Shown here piece after piece: positions 40,629 to 49,680 of a stretch of DNA of 64,000 nucleotides (positions within the stretch are counted from its first letter, which is position 1; each line of letters starts with the position of its first letter). The translations under genes and the position numbers were made by a program. Origin of the DNA: Pseudomonas vanderleydeniana (lineage in GTDB: Bacteria; Pseudomonadota; Gammaproteobacteria; Pseudomonadales; Pseudomonadaceae). The notes below the pieces were generated by a model, which ran no database searches, was not told the DNA's origin, and saw only the letters and a program-made list of their open reading frames with translations. The stretch spans positions 5,422,501 to 5,486,500 of the forward strand of contig NZ_CP077093.1 in NCBI RefSeq assembly GCF_014268755.2, written 5' to 3'.

Positions 40629-41528
40629 CTAGATCAGCAGGAACAACGCCAGCAGGCCACCGAAGATCGCCCACTTTTCCAGGTAGTAACGCGTGCGGTT
40701 GGTCTTCTTCAGCGCCTTGCCGCGCTGGCGGATGCCGTACAGCTTGGTGAAGGCCTTGTTGATGCCGCCGGTCTTGTCGCCGTCGCCGTTCGGCGCGGCG
40801 GCAGCTGCCATCACGTTGCGGCTGAACCAGCGGTTGAATGCCGCCGCCCAGCGATACTTCATTGGCCGCTCGACATCGCAGAACAGGATGACCCGGTCCT
40901 TGTCGGTGGTGTTTTCCGCGTAGTGGATGAAGGTCTCGTCGAACATCACCGGCTCGCCATCGCGCCAGTGGTAGTTCTGGCCGTCGACGTTGATATAGCA
41001 GCCCTCATCGTTCGGCGTTTCCAACCCCAGGTGGTAACGCAGGGAACCGGCGTAGGGATCACGGTGACGGACCAGGCGCGAGCCCGGCGGCAGTTCGGCG
41101 AACATCGCCGCCTTGACCGTGCCGATGCTGTTGAGCAGTTCGGTGGTACGCGGGCAAAGCTCCAGCGCGGAGGGGTGGTTGTCGCCGTACCACTTCAGGT
41201 AGAAGCGTTTCCAGCCGGTCTTGAAGAAGGAGTTGAATCCGACGTCGTCTGGACGCTCGGACTTCTTGATTTCGCCGGCCCGCAGCAGGGCCAGGGCCTC
41301 TTCGCGGATTTCCTGCCAGTTGTCCTGCAACGGCTTGAGTTCCGGGAAGTCCTTGACCTCCAGGTACGGACGGCTCGGAATCTTCGAGAACAGGTAGAGG
41401 AAGCAGTTGATCGGGGCCAGGAAGCTGGAATGGTCGCTCAGTTGGCGGCCCAGCTTGTGCCGGACTTGGCCGCGCAGGTGTACATACGCGATGGACAGTA
41501 CGTAAACAGCAATGATGATGAGTTTCAC
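40629..41528 (-). CDS. lpxO: Lipid A 2-hydroxylase LpxO-like (aspartyl/asparaginyl beta-hydroxylase domain)
   Basis: This protein of about 299 residues has an N-terminal anchor (KLIIIAVYVLSIAYVHLRG) and the hydroxylase domain: HRDPYAGSLRYHLGL supplies His and Asp, and EPVMFDETFIHYAENTTDKDRV supplies the second His, the Fe(II) ligands. The oxoglutarate Arg is in DKDRVILFC. A C-terminal hydrophobic helix follows. It matches the Salmonella/Pseudomonas LpxO type that hydroxylates the secondary acyl chain of lipid A at the inner membrane. Start GTG 41528 gives the family N-terminus; GTG 41540 is also in frame. Confidence 0.85.
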   Translation of the reverse strand: MKLIIIAVYVLSIAYVHLRGQVRHKLGRQLSDHSSFLAPINCFLYLFSKIPSRPYLEVKDFPELKPLQDNWQEIREEALALLRAGEIKKSERPDDVGFNSFFKTGWKRFYLKWYGDNHPSALELCPRTTELLNSIGTVKAAMFAELPPGSRLVRHRDPYAGSLRYHLGLETPNDEGCYINVDGQNYHWRDGEPVMFDETFIHYAENTTDKDRVILFCDVERPMKYRWAAAFNRWFSRNVMAAAAAPNGDGDKTGGINKAFTKLYGIRQRGKALKKTNRTRYYLEKWAIFGGLLALFLLI

Positions 41529-41724
41529 AGGCGTCGTCACAAGAGTCGGGGAGAACGCTGCCCTTCATGCACGCTGGTGGCCCGGGGCAGAAACCGGAAT
41601 CCAGGTGTCGGAAAAGGGAAGCCAACGCGGTAGGGTAGAACAGCCACTACGCTGGTTTCCAGTCTTTCCTGATCAACCCGGCAAGGAAAACGCCGGTTCA
41701 TGGACTCCAGTCAATTTTTTGCGG

Positions 41725-42663
41725 TCAGCTTCGTGCCAGCAAGGCCTCGACTTCCGCAGTCCCCGGCGCCGTCGCCGGCCCCCAGCGGGTGACCGCAATA
41801 GCCGCTGCGGCATTGGCCCGTCGGGCCGCCTCGCCAGCCGTCAGGCCATTGGCCAGCGCAGCCAGAAAGACCCCGGCGTGGGCATCGCCGGCACCGTTGC
41901 TGTCCACCGCCTGCACCTTGAAGCCCGGGACCTGTTCGAGCTGCCCTGCCCGACTGATCCAGCAGCCCTGCGGGCCATCGCGCACCAGCAGCAGGGCCTG
42001 CTCCGGCAGCAGTCGCTGCAGCCCTTGCAGCGCCTTGCCGATCGCCACTGTCCCGGTAAAGCGCTGGGCCTCGACAGCATTGCTGGTCCAGATGTCGATC
42101 CGTGGCAGCAGGGCGGCCATTGGCGCGGCAGCCGGGGAGTCGACCAACGGCCCCGGATCGAACACCACGGCCACCTCGCGTGGCAACGCCAGCAGCCAGT
42201 CCAGCAGCGGCTGGACCTTGTTCGGCTGCAGCAGGCTGTAGCCACTGACATAGACATAGTCGTCGCCACTGACCTCGACCCGGGCCAGGTCCTCGGCCGA
42301 CAAGCCGCCCTCAGCCCCGATATGGGAAATGAAGGTACGTTCGGCGCTGGCATCGGTCACGGCCACGCACAGTCCGGTATCACTCCGGACATCGGGTTCG
42401 AGCGCCATCCGGATGCCTTCGGCCGTCATCGCCTGGCGCGCCAGGTCGCCGAAGCGGCCCGTGCCATGGCGTCCCAGGTAGGTCACCGGCAAGCCGTTGC
42501 GTTGCGCCGCGGCCATGACGTTGAAGCCACCACCGGTCTCGAAGACGGCAGAATGGGCCAATGTGTCGCCACCGCTGCGCGGCAGTTGGTCGACAGCCAT
42601 GACCAGGTCGACGATGACCTGGCCGGTGTGCAGCAATCGAGTGTTGCGTAAGCCCTCAACCAT
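41725..42663 (-). CDS. PfkB-family carbohydrate/nucleoside kinase
   Basis: The product has 312 residues. PfkB signature 1 region is ETGGGFNVMAAAQRNGLPV, and signature 2 is VDSNGAGDAHAGVFLAAL with the catalytic Asp. The internal GFNVM replaces the ribokinase GGKGANQA. It phosphorylates a sugar or nucleoside. It overlaps the permease gene by 8 bases and is the last gene of the operon. Confidence 0.9.
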   Translation of the reverse strand: MVEGLRNTRLLHTGQVIVDLVMAVDQLPRSGGDTLAHSAVFETGGGFNVMAAAQRNGLPVTYLGRHGTGRFGDLARQAMTAEGIRMALEPDVRSDTGLCVAVTDASAERTFISHIGAEGGLSAEDLARVEVSGDDYVYVSGYSLLQPNKVQPLLDWLLALPREVAVVFDPGPLVDSPAAAPMAALLPRIDIWTSNAVEAQRFTGTVAIGKALQGLQRLLPEQALLLVRDGPQGCWISRAGQLEQVPGFKVQAVDSNGAGDAHAGVFLAALANGLTAGEAARRANAAAAIAVTRWGPATAPGTAEVEALLARS

Positions 42664-44122
42664 TGGCATTTTCCACGAAGGCCGCGCGCCGGTCGGCCGC
42701 GCCGCCGAGCAGGCCGTAGAGACCGCCTGCGACCAGGAAGGTGACGATCCAGCCGAGGCCGTTGTGGCCCAGCCAGGAATCGGACAGGAAACCACGGAAC
42801 CAGACGTTTTGCGCCGTGGTGCCGATGGTGGTGAAACTGAAACCGAGCACGATGGCCAGCGCCCAGGCACCGAAGGCACGCCACTCGACACCACCGCGAT
42901 ACCAGTAGGCGCTCCCCGGTCCGACGTTCATCAGGTCCTTGGCGCTGTAGTACTGGCGATGCAGCAGGTCGACCACGAAAATCCCGACCCAGGCGGTGAT
43001 CGGTACCGCCAGCAACGAGATGAAGGTGATGAACGGACCGTAGAAGCTGTCGGCGATCAGCATGAAGTAGATGGAGCCGGCGAAGATCGCGACGATATCG
43101 ACGATCACCGCATGCACCCGCTTGACCTTCAGCCCGAGGGTCAGGGTGGTCAGGCCGGCGGAATACACCGACAGGTTGTTCGACAGCAACAGGCCGCCAA
43201 AGGCGGTGATCAGGTACGGCACCGCCATCCAGGTCGGCAGCATGTCACGGATCGCGATGATCGGGTCGTTGGCCTGGGCCAGGTCATGATTGCCCACCGA
43301 GAGCAGCCCGCCGAGGGTGATCAGCAGCACCAGCGGGATACCCGCGCCGAAAGCAGCTGACGCCACCAGGCGAGTGGCCTTGACGCTCTTGTGCTGGTAG
43401 CGCGACATGTCCGCACCGGCATTGGCCCAGCCGATCCCGGTGCCGGCGGCCATGGTGCCGATACCGATGATCATCGCGCTCAGCGGCGCCGGCGTGGCAT
43501 TGAACACCGCGCTCCAGTCGATGGTGGCGCAGAGGAAGCCGCCGACCAGGATGTTCAAGGCACCGAACACGTAGGTCGCCCACTTCTGGATCACCAGCAG
43601 GGTCGCATGACCCAGGCCCGAGACGGACAGGGTCAACAATACGAAAATGGCGATGAACAGCAGTGTCAGCAGCGGTGCGCTCTTGGCCTCGACCGGGGAG
43701 TGGAACAGGATCGAGCACAGCGACAGCAGGACGAAGGCCGCCGTGGTGGTGTTGACCGTTTCCCAGCCCAGGCGCGACATCAGCGAAACAAGGGTTGGGC
43801 CGATGTTGCCACGCACGCCGAAGATCGCCCGGGACAACGTCAGGCTCGGTGCCCGGCCACGACGGCCGGCGATGGAGATGACCCCGACCACCGCGAAGGA
43901 GCCGGCCGCACCGATGATCGCGACGATGATCGCCTGCCAGATCGCCAGGCCGCGGAAGGCCACCAGGGTCGCCCCCAGCGGCAGGCCGAGAATGCTGATG
44001 TTGGCGGCGAACCAGACCCAGAACAGTTGCAGGGGATGGCCATTGCACTCGGCTTCGGGAGCCGGCTCGATACCACGGGTTTCCAGTTGCCCGGCCGCTT
44101 GTCCGGCGTTTGATGAGGTCAT
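42656..44122 (-). CDS. NCS1-family permease (purine/cytosine/allantoin transporter)
   Basis: This 488-residue protein has 12 hydrophobic segments. WVWFAANISILGLPLGA at the first helix, LSRAIFGVRGNIGPTLVS and GAGIPLVLLITLGGLL follow the cytosine-permease subfamily. It should import a nucleobase or nucleoside by Na+/H+ symport. The gene lies between the ADP-ribosylglycohydrolase (109 bases upstream) and the PfkB kinase (overlapping), so the imported molecule is probably split and phosphorylated by its neighbours. Confidence 0.92.
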   Translation of the reverse strand: MTSSNAGQAAGQLETRGIEPAPEAECNGHPLQLFWVWFAANISILGLPLGATLVAFRGLAIWQAIIVAIIGAAGSFAVVGVISIAGRRGRAPSLTLSRAIFGVRGNIGPTLVSLMSRLGWETVNTTTAAFVLLSLCSILFHSPVEAKSAPLLTLLFIAIFVLLTLSVSGLGHATLLVIQKWATYVFGALNILVGGFLCATIDWSAVFNATPAPLSAMIIGIGTMAAGTGIGWANAGADMSRYQHKSVKATRLVASAAFGAGIPLVLLITLGGLLSVGNHDLAQANDPIIAIRDMLPTWMAVPYLITAFGGLLLSNNLSVYSAGLTTLTLGLKVKRVHAVIVDIVAIFAGSIYFMLIADSFYGPFITFISLLAVPITAWVGIFVVDLLHRQYYSAKDLMNVGPGSAYWYRGGVEWRAFGAWALAIVLGFSFTTIGTTAQNVWFRGFLSDSWLGHNGLGWIVTFLVAGGLYGLLGGAADRRAAFVENANG

Positions 44123-44231
44123 GCTGTTCAGCTCCTGATGCCATTGTTGTGGTTGTGGGCAATGCACAAGGCACGATGCGGCCTGGGCCGCACCAGCCTC
44201 GACGGTTTGCAGTCCATTGCAGGTTGTTACG

Positions 44232-45236
44232 TCAGGCAGTACGCAGGGCGACCAGGCCCTGGACCAGGGGGGCCAGTTCCAGGCCGTTGACTTCGATGAT
44301 CTGTGCGATGAGCTCGGCCGGCCAGCACTCGAGGCCGTCGCAGGCACCGAGCATGGCGCCGAGGATCCCGGCGATGGTGTCGGTGTCGCCACCGATGCTG
44401 GCGGCCAGGCAGACCGCATCGAAAGTGCCCAACTGCCCGCGTGCCACCCGCTGGGCCAGGGCAAAGGCAACCACCACCGACTCCTGGCTGGCGACGGAAG
44501 TACCGACCACGTCGTAGAGCAGCTCCGGCAGTTCCGATTCGGCGCAACTGGCAGCCAGTTGTCGCGCCCAGCGCAGGCGCGGGCCGATACGCCCGCCAGC
44601 GACCCAATGCCCATGCTGCTCGGCAGCGAACGCCATCTCGGTCCCGGCCTCCAGGGCATGCACCAGGCCCTTGCCATTGATCCCGCTGGAAATCACTGCG
44701 GCCACGGCAGCAGCACTGGCGATTCCCAGGGTGGTGTTGTGAGTCACCTGGCAGGCCTGCACCACGGCGTCGATAAAGCGCTGGGGCTGGGCGATATCGG
44801 CGGCGATTCCCACTGGGGTGATGCGCATCGCCGCACCGTTGGTGGTGCCGTAGCGCCCGGCCTCTTCAGGGCTGTGGCCAGCGAGGATCATCTCGATCGC
44901 CCGCTTGGTCGACGGGCCCAGCAGGTCCTGCGAGCCCTTGGCCTTCATCACCGCTTCCCAGGCGATCAGCCGCTCGGCGAGCACGGCGGGCTTGATGTGG
45001 CCCTGGCCGTCGACCAGCAACTGGCCGACCAGGATCGCCTGCTCGGTGTCATCGGTGATCGATCCGGCCGGCATGTTTGGCGCGATCGGCTGGTCGGGCC
45101 CTGCGTCCACCAGGCCACGGATGCTGCCGAATCGCGCCTGGATCTGGGCGCGGCTCAGGGACTGGGTCGGCATGCCGAGGGCGTCGCCCAGGGCCAGCCC
45201 GTAGAATGCGCCGAGGGCACGGCTGGTCGGGGTCAT
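44232..45236 (-). CDS. ADP-ribosylglycohydrolase family protein
   Basis: The 334-residue protein has the signature of dinitrogenase-reductase-activating/ARH glycohydrolases: GLALGDALGMPTQ near the start, GSITDDTEQAILV (magnesium-binding T-D-D) and IGGDTDTIAGILGAMLGA near the end. Family members cut N-glycosidic bonds of ADP-ribose adducts, and some metabolic operons use them on nucleosides. Here the operon context (base permease and PfkB kinase) favours a nucleoside-type N-ribosyl hydrolase. It overlaps the GntR gene by 4 bases. Confidence 0.9.
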   Translation of the reverse strand: MTPTSRALGAFYGLALGDALGMPTQSLSRAQIQARFGSIRGLVDAGPDQPIAPNMPAGSITDDTEQAILVGQLLVDGQGHIKPAVLAERLIAWEAVMKAKGSQDLLGPSTKRAIEMILAGHSPEEAGRYGTTNGAAMRITPVGIAADIAQPQRFIDAVVQACQVTHNTTLGIASAAAVAAVISSGINGKGLVHALEAGTEMAFAAEQHGHWVAGGRIGPRLRWARQLAASCAESELPELLYDVVGTSVASQESVVVAFALAQRVARGQLGTFDAVCLAASIGGDTDTIAGILGAMLGACDGLECWPAELIAQIIEVNGLELAPLVQGLVALRTA

Positions 45237-45946
45237 GTCGGGTTTCCAAACGCCAGGTGCAGGCGGAAATGCTGGGGATCGAGCAGGCTCTGCACCTGCT
45301 CCATGAAACGACCCTGGCGGTCATAGGTGGTGCGCAGGGCCTTGAGAAAGACGGTACCGACCGGACGCCCGAGCTGTTCGGCCTCGACCTCGCCGAGGGG
45401 TTCAGCGCCGATCCACTGGTCGCCGTGCTGGCCGATGAAGCCATGGGCGGCCAGGGTAATGGTCAGGGAATGGTCGATCAGGCCGGTTTCAGGCAAGCGC
45501 TCCAGGCCGCCGCTGGCCGGCAGCAGCGAGTATTCGAGCGATACCACGACGCCTTCGGCGTTGCGCCGGCGCCGGTCGAGCGCAATGAACTGCCCGGTCC
45601 CGTAGCGGCTGAGCAGGTCCGGTCGCTGCACGGCTTCGAAACGCAGGATCTCGGTGCTGATCTGCGCACCGGAGTCGGCCAGGGCCTGGGCCCAGCCAGC
45701 GCTCTGGTCGAGGGTCATGCCGTCGTAGGTCACGATCGAGCCGACGCCGCTCTGGGTCGCGATGTAGTTGCGCCGCTTGAGCTCGGCCAGGGCCTCGCGC
45801 AGGGTGCCACGGCTCACCGAGAACTCTTCGGCCAACTGATGCTCGCCCGGAAGCAGAAAGCCGTCGCCGAGGAGACCGCTTTCGATGCGCCGGATCAGCT
45901 CATCGACCACCCGTTTTTTCTTGTCAAATCGAACATGTCTAATCAT
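45233..45946 (-). CDS. GntR-family regulator with UTRA domain (HutC subfamily)
   Basis: A protein of about 237 residues. The N-terminal winged helix is VVDELIRRIESGLLGDGFLLPGEH, then LAEEFSVSRGTLREALAELKRRNYI. A UTRA ligand domain follows (SLEYSLLPASGGLERLPE, ALRTTYDRQGRFMEQVQSLLD). It probably represses its own operon until a base or nucleoside binds. The start is ATG 45946 or the TTG two codons earlier. A TGT-N10-ACA element (45936-45951) overlaps the start and could be the operator. Confidence 0.9.
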   Translation of the reverse strand: MIRHVRFDKKKRVVDELIRRIESGLLGDGFLLPGEHQLAEEFSVSRGTLREALAELKRRNYIATQSGVGSIVTYDGMTLDQSAGWAQALADSGAQISTEILRFEAVQRPDLLSRYGTGQFIALDRRRRNAEGVVVSLEYSLLPASGGLERLPETGLIDHSLTITLAAHGFIGQHGDQWIGAEPLGEVEAEQLGRPVGTVFLKALRTTYDRQGRFMEQVQSLLDPQHFRLHLAFGNPT

Positions 45947-46030
45947 GTACAATTTGATAACCGAAACAGGCCTGTGACTGCAAGGGGTTTGTGTTTCAGG
46001 AAGATGAATGGTGGGGCCTGTAGCGCAGCC

Positions 46031-46594
46031 TCAGGGTTCCAGGCCGATCGGGAAGAACTCGCCAGCGCTCCACACGCCCAGCCAGGATTGGCCATCGATC
46101 TGCCGCGTCACCGCCAGGTCGACCAGCTGGTAGAACACGTTGCGGTGGATCAGCGCCTCGAGGTTGCTGCGCACGTGGATATAGGGCGCCGGCTCTTCGC
46201 TCAGGGGATCGATCGACACCCGGATCGGGTGCTCGCCGCCAGCCGTCACCTGCTCTTCGACCTGGGTGGTGAAGCGCAGTTGTTGCGCCTCGCCCTGCCC
46301 TTCGACTGCGAGGGTCACGGCGACGAAGGGCGCATCGTCGACCTTGATGCCGACCTTTTCCACCGGAGTGACCAGGAAATAGTCGTCACCATCCCGACGC
46401 AGGATGGTCGAGAACAGCTTGACCATGGGTTTGCGCCCGATGGGCGTGCCCAGGTAGTACCAGGTGCCGTCACGGGCGATTCGCATGTCGATATCGCCGC
46501 AGAAGTCCGGGTTCCACAGGTGAACCGGCGGCAGCCCCTTTTCCGTCCCGGGGATCTGCGCCAACAGGTCGTTGGCCTTGCCTGATTCACTCAT
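46031..46594 (-). CDS. DUF1285 family protein
   Basis: The 187-residue protein matches DUF1285. [22 protein letters not shown] at the start, [19 protein letters not shown] and [14 protein letters not shown] follow the family. Function unknown; the fold is a two-domain beta-rich protein. ATG 46594 after ggagtggac was chosen over GTG 46600. It is 17 bases after the DUF4823 lipoprotein gene on the same strand. Confidence 0.88.
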   Translation of the reverse strand: MSESGKANDLLAQIPGTEKGLPPVHLWNPDFCGDIDMRIARDGTWYYLGTPIGRKPMVKLFSTILRRDGDDYFLVTPVEKVGIKVDDAPFVAVTLAVEGQGEAQQLRFTTQVEEQVTAGGEHPIRVSIDPLSEEPAPYIHVRSNLEALIHRNVFYQLVDLAVTRQIDGQSWLGVWSAGEFFPIGLEP

Positions 46595-46611
46595 GTCCAC
46601 TCCCGAATGAC

Positions 46612-47217
46612 TTACTGATCGCTCAAGCCCAGCAGGCTACGGGCATATTGTGCCAGCGGCTTGGCGATCAGGTCTTGCGGTTTGTTGTCATGGAACGTCA
46701 GTAAACCGCCACGACTCTTGATCCGCGCGGTGTCGATCAGGTATTGGGTGCTGGTCTCGATCAGCATGATCTGCAGCACACTGGTGTCGACGCCCAGCCG
46801 GTCGACGGCTTCCTGGTCGGCCCACTCGTCGTAGTTGCCGATGCGGTCGTCGGCCTTGGCGAAACGGGTGTACAGCAGATAGTGGGCACCGGCGGAGCGG
46901 GCTTCGGCCATGGCCTGGTCGAGGCCAACCGGCCCACGGGCACGACGCACCATCGGGAAGTATTCGACGAAGCCGTTGAAGGCTTCTTCCGCCACCACGT
47001 TGGGCCGCGGGTAGGCTCCACCGGGTGGAGCAAACGGCCCCTGGGCGATGTAGATGAAGGAATCCGGCTGGATGCGGAACGAGTGGGTACGGCGCGTATC
47101 GCTATGATCGAGCAACCCCGCGTCGCTCATCTGATAACGCGCCCCTTCTTCCAGGTCGCTGACTTTCATGCAGCCGCCCAGCGCCAACAGCGCCAGCAGC
47201 ATAACCAGGCTACGCAT
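46612..47217 (-). CDS. DUF4823 lipoprotein
   Basis: The product has 201 residues. Lipoprotein signal [16 protein letters not shown] has lipobox LGGC at residues 13-16. The mature part is of the DUF4823 family ([51 protein letters not shown]). It is probably an envelope protein of unknown role. A likely operon with the DUF1285 gene. Confidence 0.9.
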   Translation of the reverse strand: MRSLVMLLALLALGGCMKVSDLEEGARYQMSDAGLLDHSDTRRTHSFRIQPDSFIYIAQGPFAPPGGAYPRPNVVAEEAFNGFVEYFPMVRRARGPVGLDQAMAEARSAGAHYLLYTRFAKADDRIGNYDEWADQEAVDRLGVDTSVLQIMLIETSTQYLIDTARIKSRGGLLTFHDNKPQDLIAKPLAQYARSLLGLSDQ

Positions 47218-47342
47218 CCTAATCCTCCAGAGGCCGGTGACGGAAAACCGGCGAATAGCCGCAAGATGCAGCTTCCGCGCCAGATCGCTTGAGAGTGGAG
47301 GCTCCTGGAGGGCGAACGGGGGTCACACCAATGCCCAGGCGA

Positions 47343-48311
47343 TCACCCGCCGATGATCTTCATCACCGTGGCGCCGCCGGAGAAGGCCACCGGCTGCTTG
47401 TCGCCCAACGCCTTGACCAGCAGGCGCTGCAACGCTGGCAGGGCCTCGTGGCGCGGCTTGTCCAGCAGGTCGCCGACATAATGCCGGTTGCTCGATGACA
47501 GGCAGCCATGCAGCCAGCCCGTGGAAGACAGTCGTAGCCGCGAGCAGGTCCGACAGAACGGCACGCTTTCGTTGGCGATCACCCCGAAGTAGCCACGCCC
47601 GGGGATCTCGTAGCGCACGGCCGTGGCGTCGACTGGCGCATTGGCCTGCAGGTAGGCATAACGTTCACCGATCAGTTCCAGCAACTGCTGGAGGCTGACG
47701 AATTGCTGGAGAAAGGCATTGCTGTCGCTGGCCAGGTGGCCCATGCGCATCAGCTCAATGAAACGCAGCTCGTAGCCGCGCTCCAGGCAATAGTCGAGCA
47801 GCGGCATCACCTGGTCCAGGTTCTGTCCACGCAGCGGCACCATGTTGACCTTGATCTTCAAGCCAGCCGCCCGCGCCCGCTCCATGCCGTCGAGCACGCT
47901 GGCCAGGTCGCCGCCCCGGGCGATACCGCGAAAGGCGTCCGGATCGAGGGTGTCGAGGGATACGTTGATTCGCCGGATCCCGGCCTCCAGCAGCAGCGGC
48001 AGCTTGCGTGCCAGCAACTGACCATTGGTCGTCAGGCTGATGTCATCCAGACCCAGTTTGCCAACTGCGCCCATGAAGGCTTCCAGCTTGGGGCTGACCA
48101 GCGGTTCACCGCCGGTGATGCGCAGCCGCTCGATGCCCGCCGCCTCGATCAGGTAGGCGACCCCGCGCGCCATGGCCTCGGCCGACAACTCGTCCTGGGC
48201 CGCCACCAGCCGCTTGCCGTTGGGCACGCAGTAGGTGCAGGCATAGTTGCAGGCGGACGTCAGGCTGATTCGCAGATTGCGAAAGCGCCTGCCTTGACGG
48301 TCAACGATCAT
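47343..48311 (-). CDS. moaA: GTP 3',8-cyclase MoaA (molybdenum cofactor synthesis)
   Basis: This 322-residue radical-SAM enzyme has the first cluster CNYACTYC (near residue 22) and the second in FCRTCSRLRLSSTGWLHGC (near residue 265). It ends in ...VMKIIGG with the GlyGly needed for MoaA activity. It turns GTP into the cyclic precursor handled by MoaC. A GEPLVSPKLEAF loop marks SAM binding. No moaC or moaBDE lies nearby. A REP pair lies 36 bases upstream of the start. Confidence 0.95.
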   Translation of the reverse strand: MIVDRQGRRFRNLRISLTSACNYACTYCVPNGKRLVAAQDELSAEAMARGVAYLIEAAGIERLRITGGEPLVSPKLEAFMGAVGKLGLDDISLTTNGQLLARKLPLLLEAGIRRINVSLDTLDPDAFRGIARGGDLASVLDGMERARAAGLKIKVNMVPLRGQNLDQVMPLLDYCLERGYELRFIELMRMGHLASDSNAFLQQFVSLQQLLELIGERYAYLQANAPVDATAVRYEIPGRGYFGVIANESVPFCRTCSRLRLSSTGWLHGCLSSSNRHYVGDLLDKPRHEALPALQRLLVKALGDKQPVAFSGGATVMKIIGG

Positions 48312-48346
48312 GGGATACTCCGACGCAGAACTTGGAAACTCGAACC

Positions 48347-48435
48347 TGTAGGAGCCGGCTGACGGGCGATAGCGGACTGCCAGTAACCAATATACCGGCT
48401 GGAACACCACGATCGCCAGCAAGCTGGCTCCTACA
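48347..48435. repeat. REP pair with divergent core (ggagccggctgacgggcgatagcg)
   Basis: tgtaggagccggctgacgggcgata... (48347-48374) and the inverse cgatcgccagcaagctggctcctaca (48410-48435) share the outer gtaggagc arm and part of the core. It lies between the TetR gene and moaA, close to the moaA start. Confidence 0.85.
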
Positions 48436-48539
48436 GGAGCAGTGCGATACCAAAACGCCGCACCCACCAAAAGCTGACTCCAAAATCAGGTTTTGGCAAG
48501 TCCTTTCTCGCAAGTCCCTTGCTGTGACAAGTATAGAAC

Positions 48540-49178
48540 TCAGGCCGGCGGATGATCGGTGTCGCGCTTGCGCTTGTTGCCCATGCGCACGCCGATATCC
48601 ATCAGGAACTGGAAGAAGCCTTCCTGGTCTTCCAGCACATTGCTCCAGAACGGCGAGTGGTACAGCGCGACTGCGCCGTGTACCAGCGCCCAGGCGGCAC
48701 AGTAGTGGAAATAGGGCGGCACGTCTTCCAGCTTGCCTTCGCTGATACGACCCTTGATCAGCAGGGTCAGGCGTTCGAAGTTGGAGGCGCGGATCTTGTG
48801 CAGCTCCTCGACCATCTCCGGGACCTGGTGCCCCTTGACCACCTTCTCTTCCAGGCGGTCGAACAGCCGGTAGCGCTGAGGGTCGCGCATGCGGAATTCG
48901 AAGTAGGCGCGAGACAGTGCTTCCTTGTCCTTGTCGACGTCGGCCGAGTGCAGCAGCTCGTTCAAGTCGCGCTCGTAGTCGAGCATCAGGCGCAGGTAGA
49001 TCTCCGCCTTGGACTTGAAGTGCTTGTAAATGGTGCCTTTGCCGATACCGACGGCATCCGCGATCATCTCGACGGTGACACTGTCTTCACCCTGTTCGAG
49101 GAACAGCTTTAGCGCGGTATCGAGAATTTCCTGCTCACGGCGGCGAAACTCACGGACCTTACGGGGTTCTTTGTGCAT
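48540..49178 (-). CDS. TetR-family transcriptional regulator
   Basis: This 212-residue protein has a helix-turn-helix (REQEILDTALKLFLEQGEDS, then VTVEMIADAVGIGKGTIYKHFKSKAEIY) and a TetR_C domain. It begins MHKEPRKVREFRRRE; the ATG at 49178 fits this start. The position next to rgsA and tatD fits the P. aeruginosa regulator gene PA2957 by synteny. Target unknown. Confidence 0.9.
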   Translation of the reverse strand: MHKEPRKVREFRRREQEILDTALKLFLEQGEDSVTVEMIADAVGIGKGTIYKHFKSKAEIYLRLMLDYERDLNELLHSADVDKDKEALSRAYFEFRMRDPQRYRLFDRLEEKVVKGHQVPEMVEELHKIRASNFERLTLLIKGRISEGKLEDVPPYFHYCAAWALVHGAVALYHSPFWSNVLEDQEGFFQFLMDIGVRMGNKRKRDTDHPPA

Positions 49179-49452
49179 AAGAAAAGGTCTGTAGGGGCAA
49201 AATCGAAGCGAAGTATTATGCCTGAGCCGCGCCAAATTGCACGAATCATCAGTGGCTTTTCGTTTTCACTATCGACGAATCAGTCTTCGCCGGTCAAAAA
49301 ATCTTCGTTCGGGTCACGCTGCGTCGCTCTACGACAAGGGCCGCACCCGGGTGGACGAGTGAGAACTCAAGGGAAGCGGGTGTATTCCAAATCTGTTTAA
49401 AAAATGAGCAGACCCGACTGGACGTGACGCAATACTGGCCAATACTTCAAAT

Positions 49453-49569
49453 GTCGGCGGGCATATCCCCCAAGTGCCACGTCGATAAAGGTGCCAAGGG
49501 ACCGCGCGCCTTTGTTTTACTCCTAATGGTCTTAACCCGGATTCACCCCCCAGAACCCGGGTTTTTTTT
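49453..49569 (+). ncRNA. rgsA: RgsA small regulatory RNA
   Basis: A plus-strand transcript is predicted between the TetR and tatD genes, exactly where Pseudomonas RgsA lies. The 3' end is the terminator aacccgg-N17-ccgggtttttttt (49533-49569). The sequence before it (gccaagggaccgcg...tttgttttactcc) has the form I remember for RgsA. Upstream caatact (49440-49446) resembles the RpoS -10 element ctatact, and RgsA is RpoS-dependent. The 5' edge is estimated. The remaining part of 49179-49452 shows no gene. Confidence 0.75.
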
Positions 49570-49635
49570 GCCTGCGATTCAAGGTCCCTTTTCGCGGATG
49601 GGCTGGGGATATCAGCTCCTGCTGCGGTGTAGCTG

Positions 49636-49671
49636 TTCGCGGATGAACCGGGGCGCCGGTTCATCCGCGAA
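49636..49671. repeat. Perfect inverted repeat ttcgcggatgaaccgg-N4
   Basis: Arms of 16 bases (ttcgcggatgaaccgg / ccggttcatccgcgaa) are separated by ggcg, just after tatD. The ttcgcggat core resembles the REP class at 38207. It can also act as the 3' hairpin of tatD, but it has no T tract. Confidence 0.8.
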
Positions 49672-49680
49672 AGAGCCTGC

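Noticed and set aside
45936..45951. Perfect operator for the GntR regulator
   Set aside because: Only the outer TGT/ACA bases are symmetric; kept as a remark in the GntR entry, not as a separate feature.
49173..49400. 75-codon plus-strand frame between TetR gene and rgsA
   Set aside because: Starts inside the TetR gene 5' end, no ribosome-binding site, no recognisable product.
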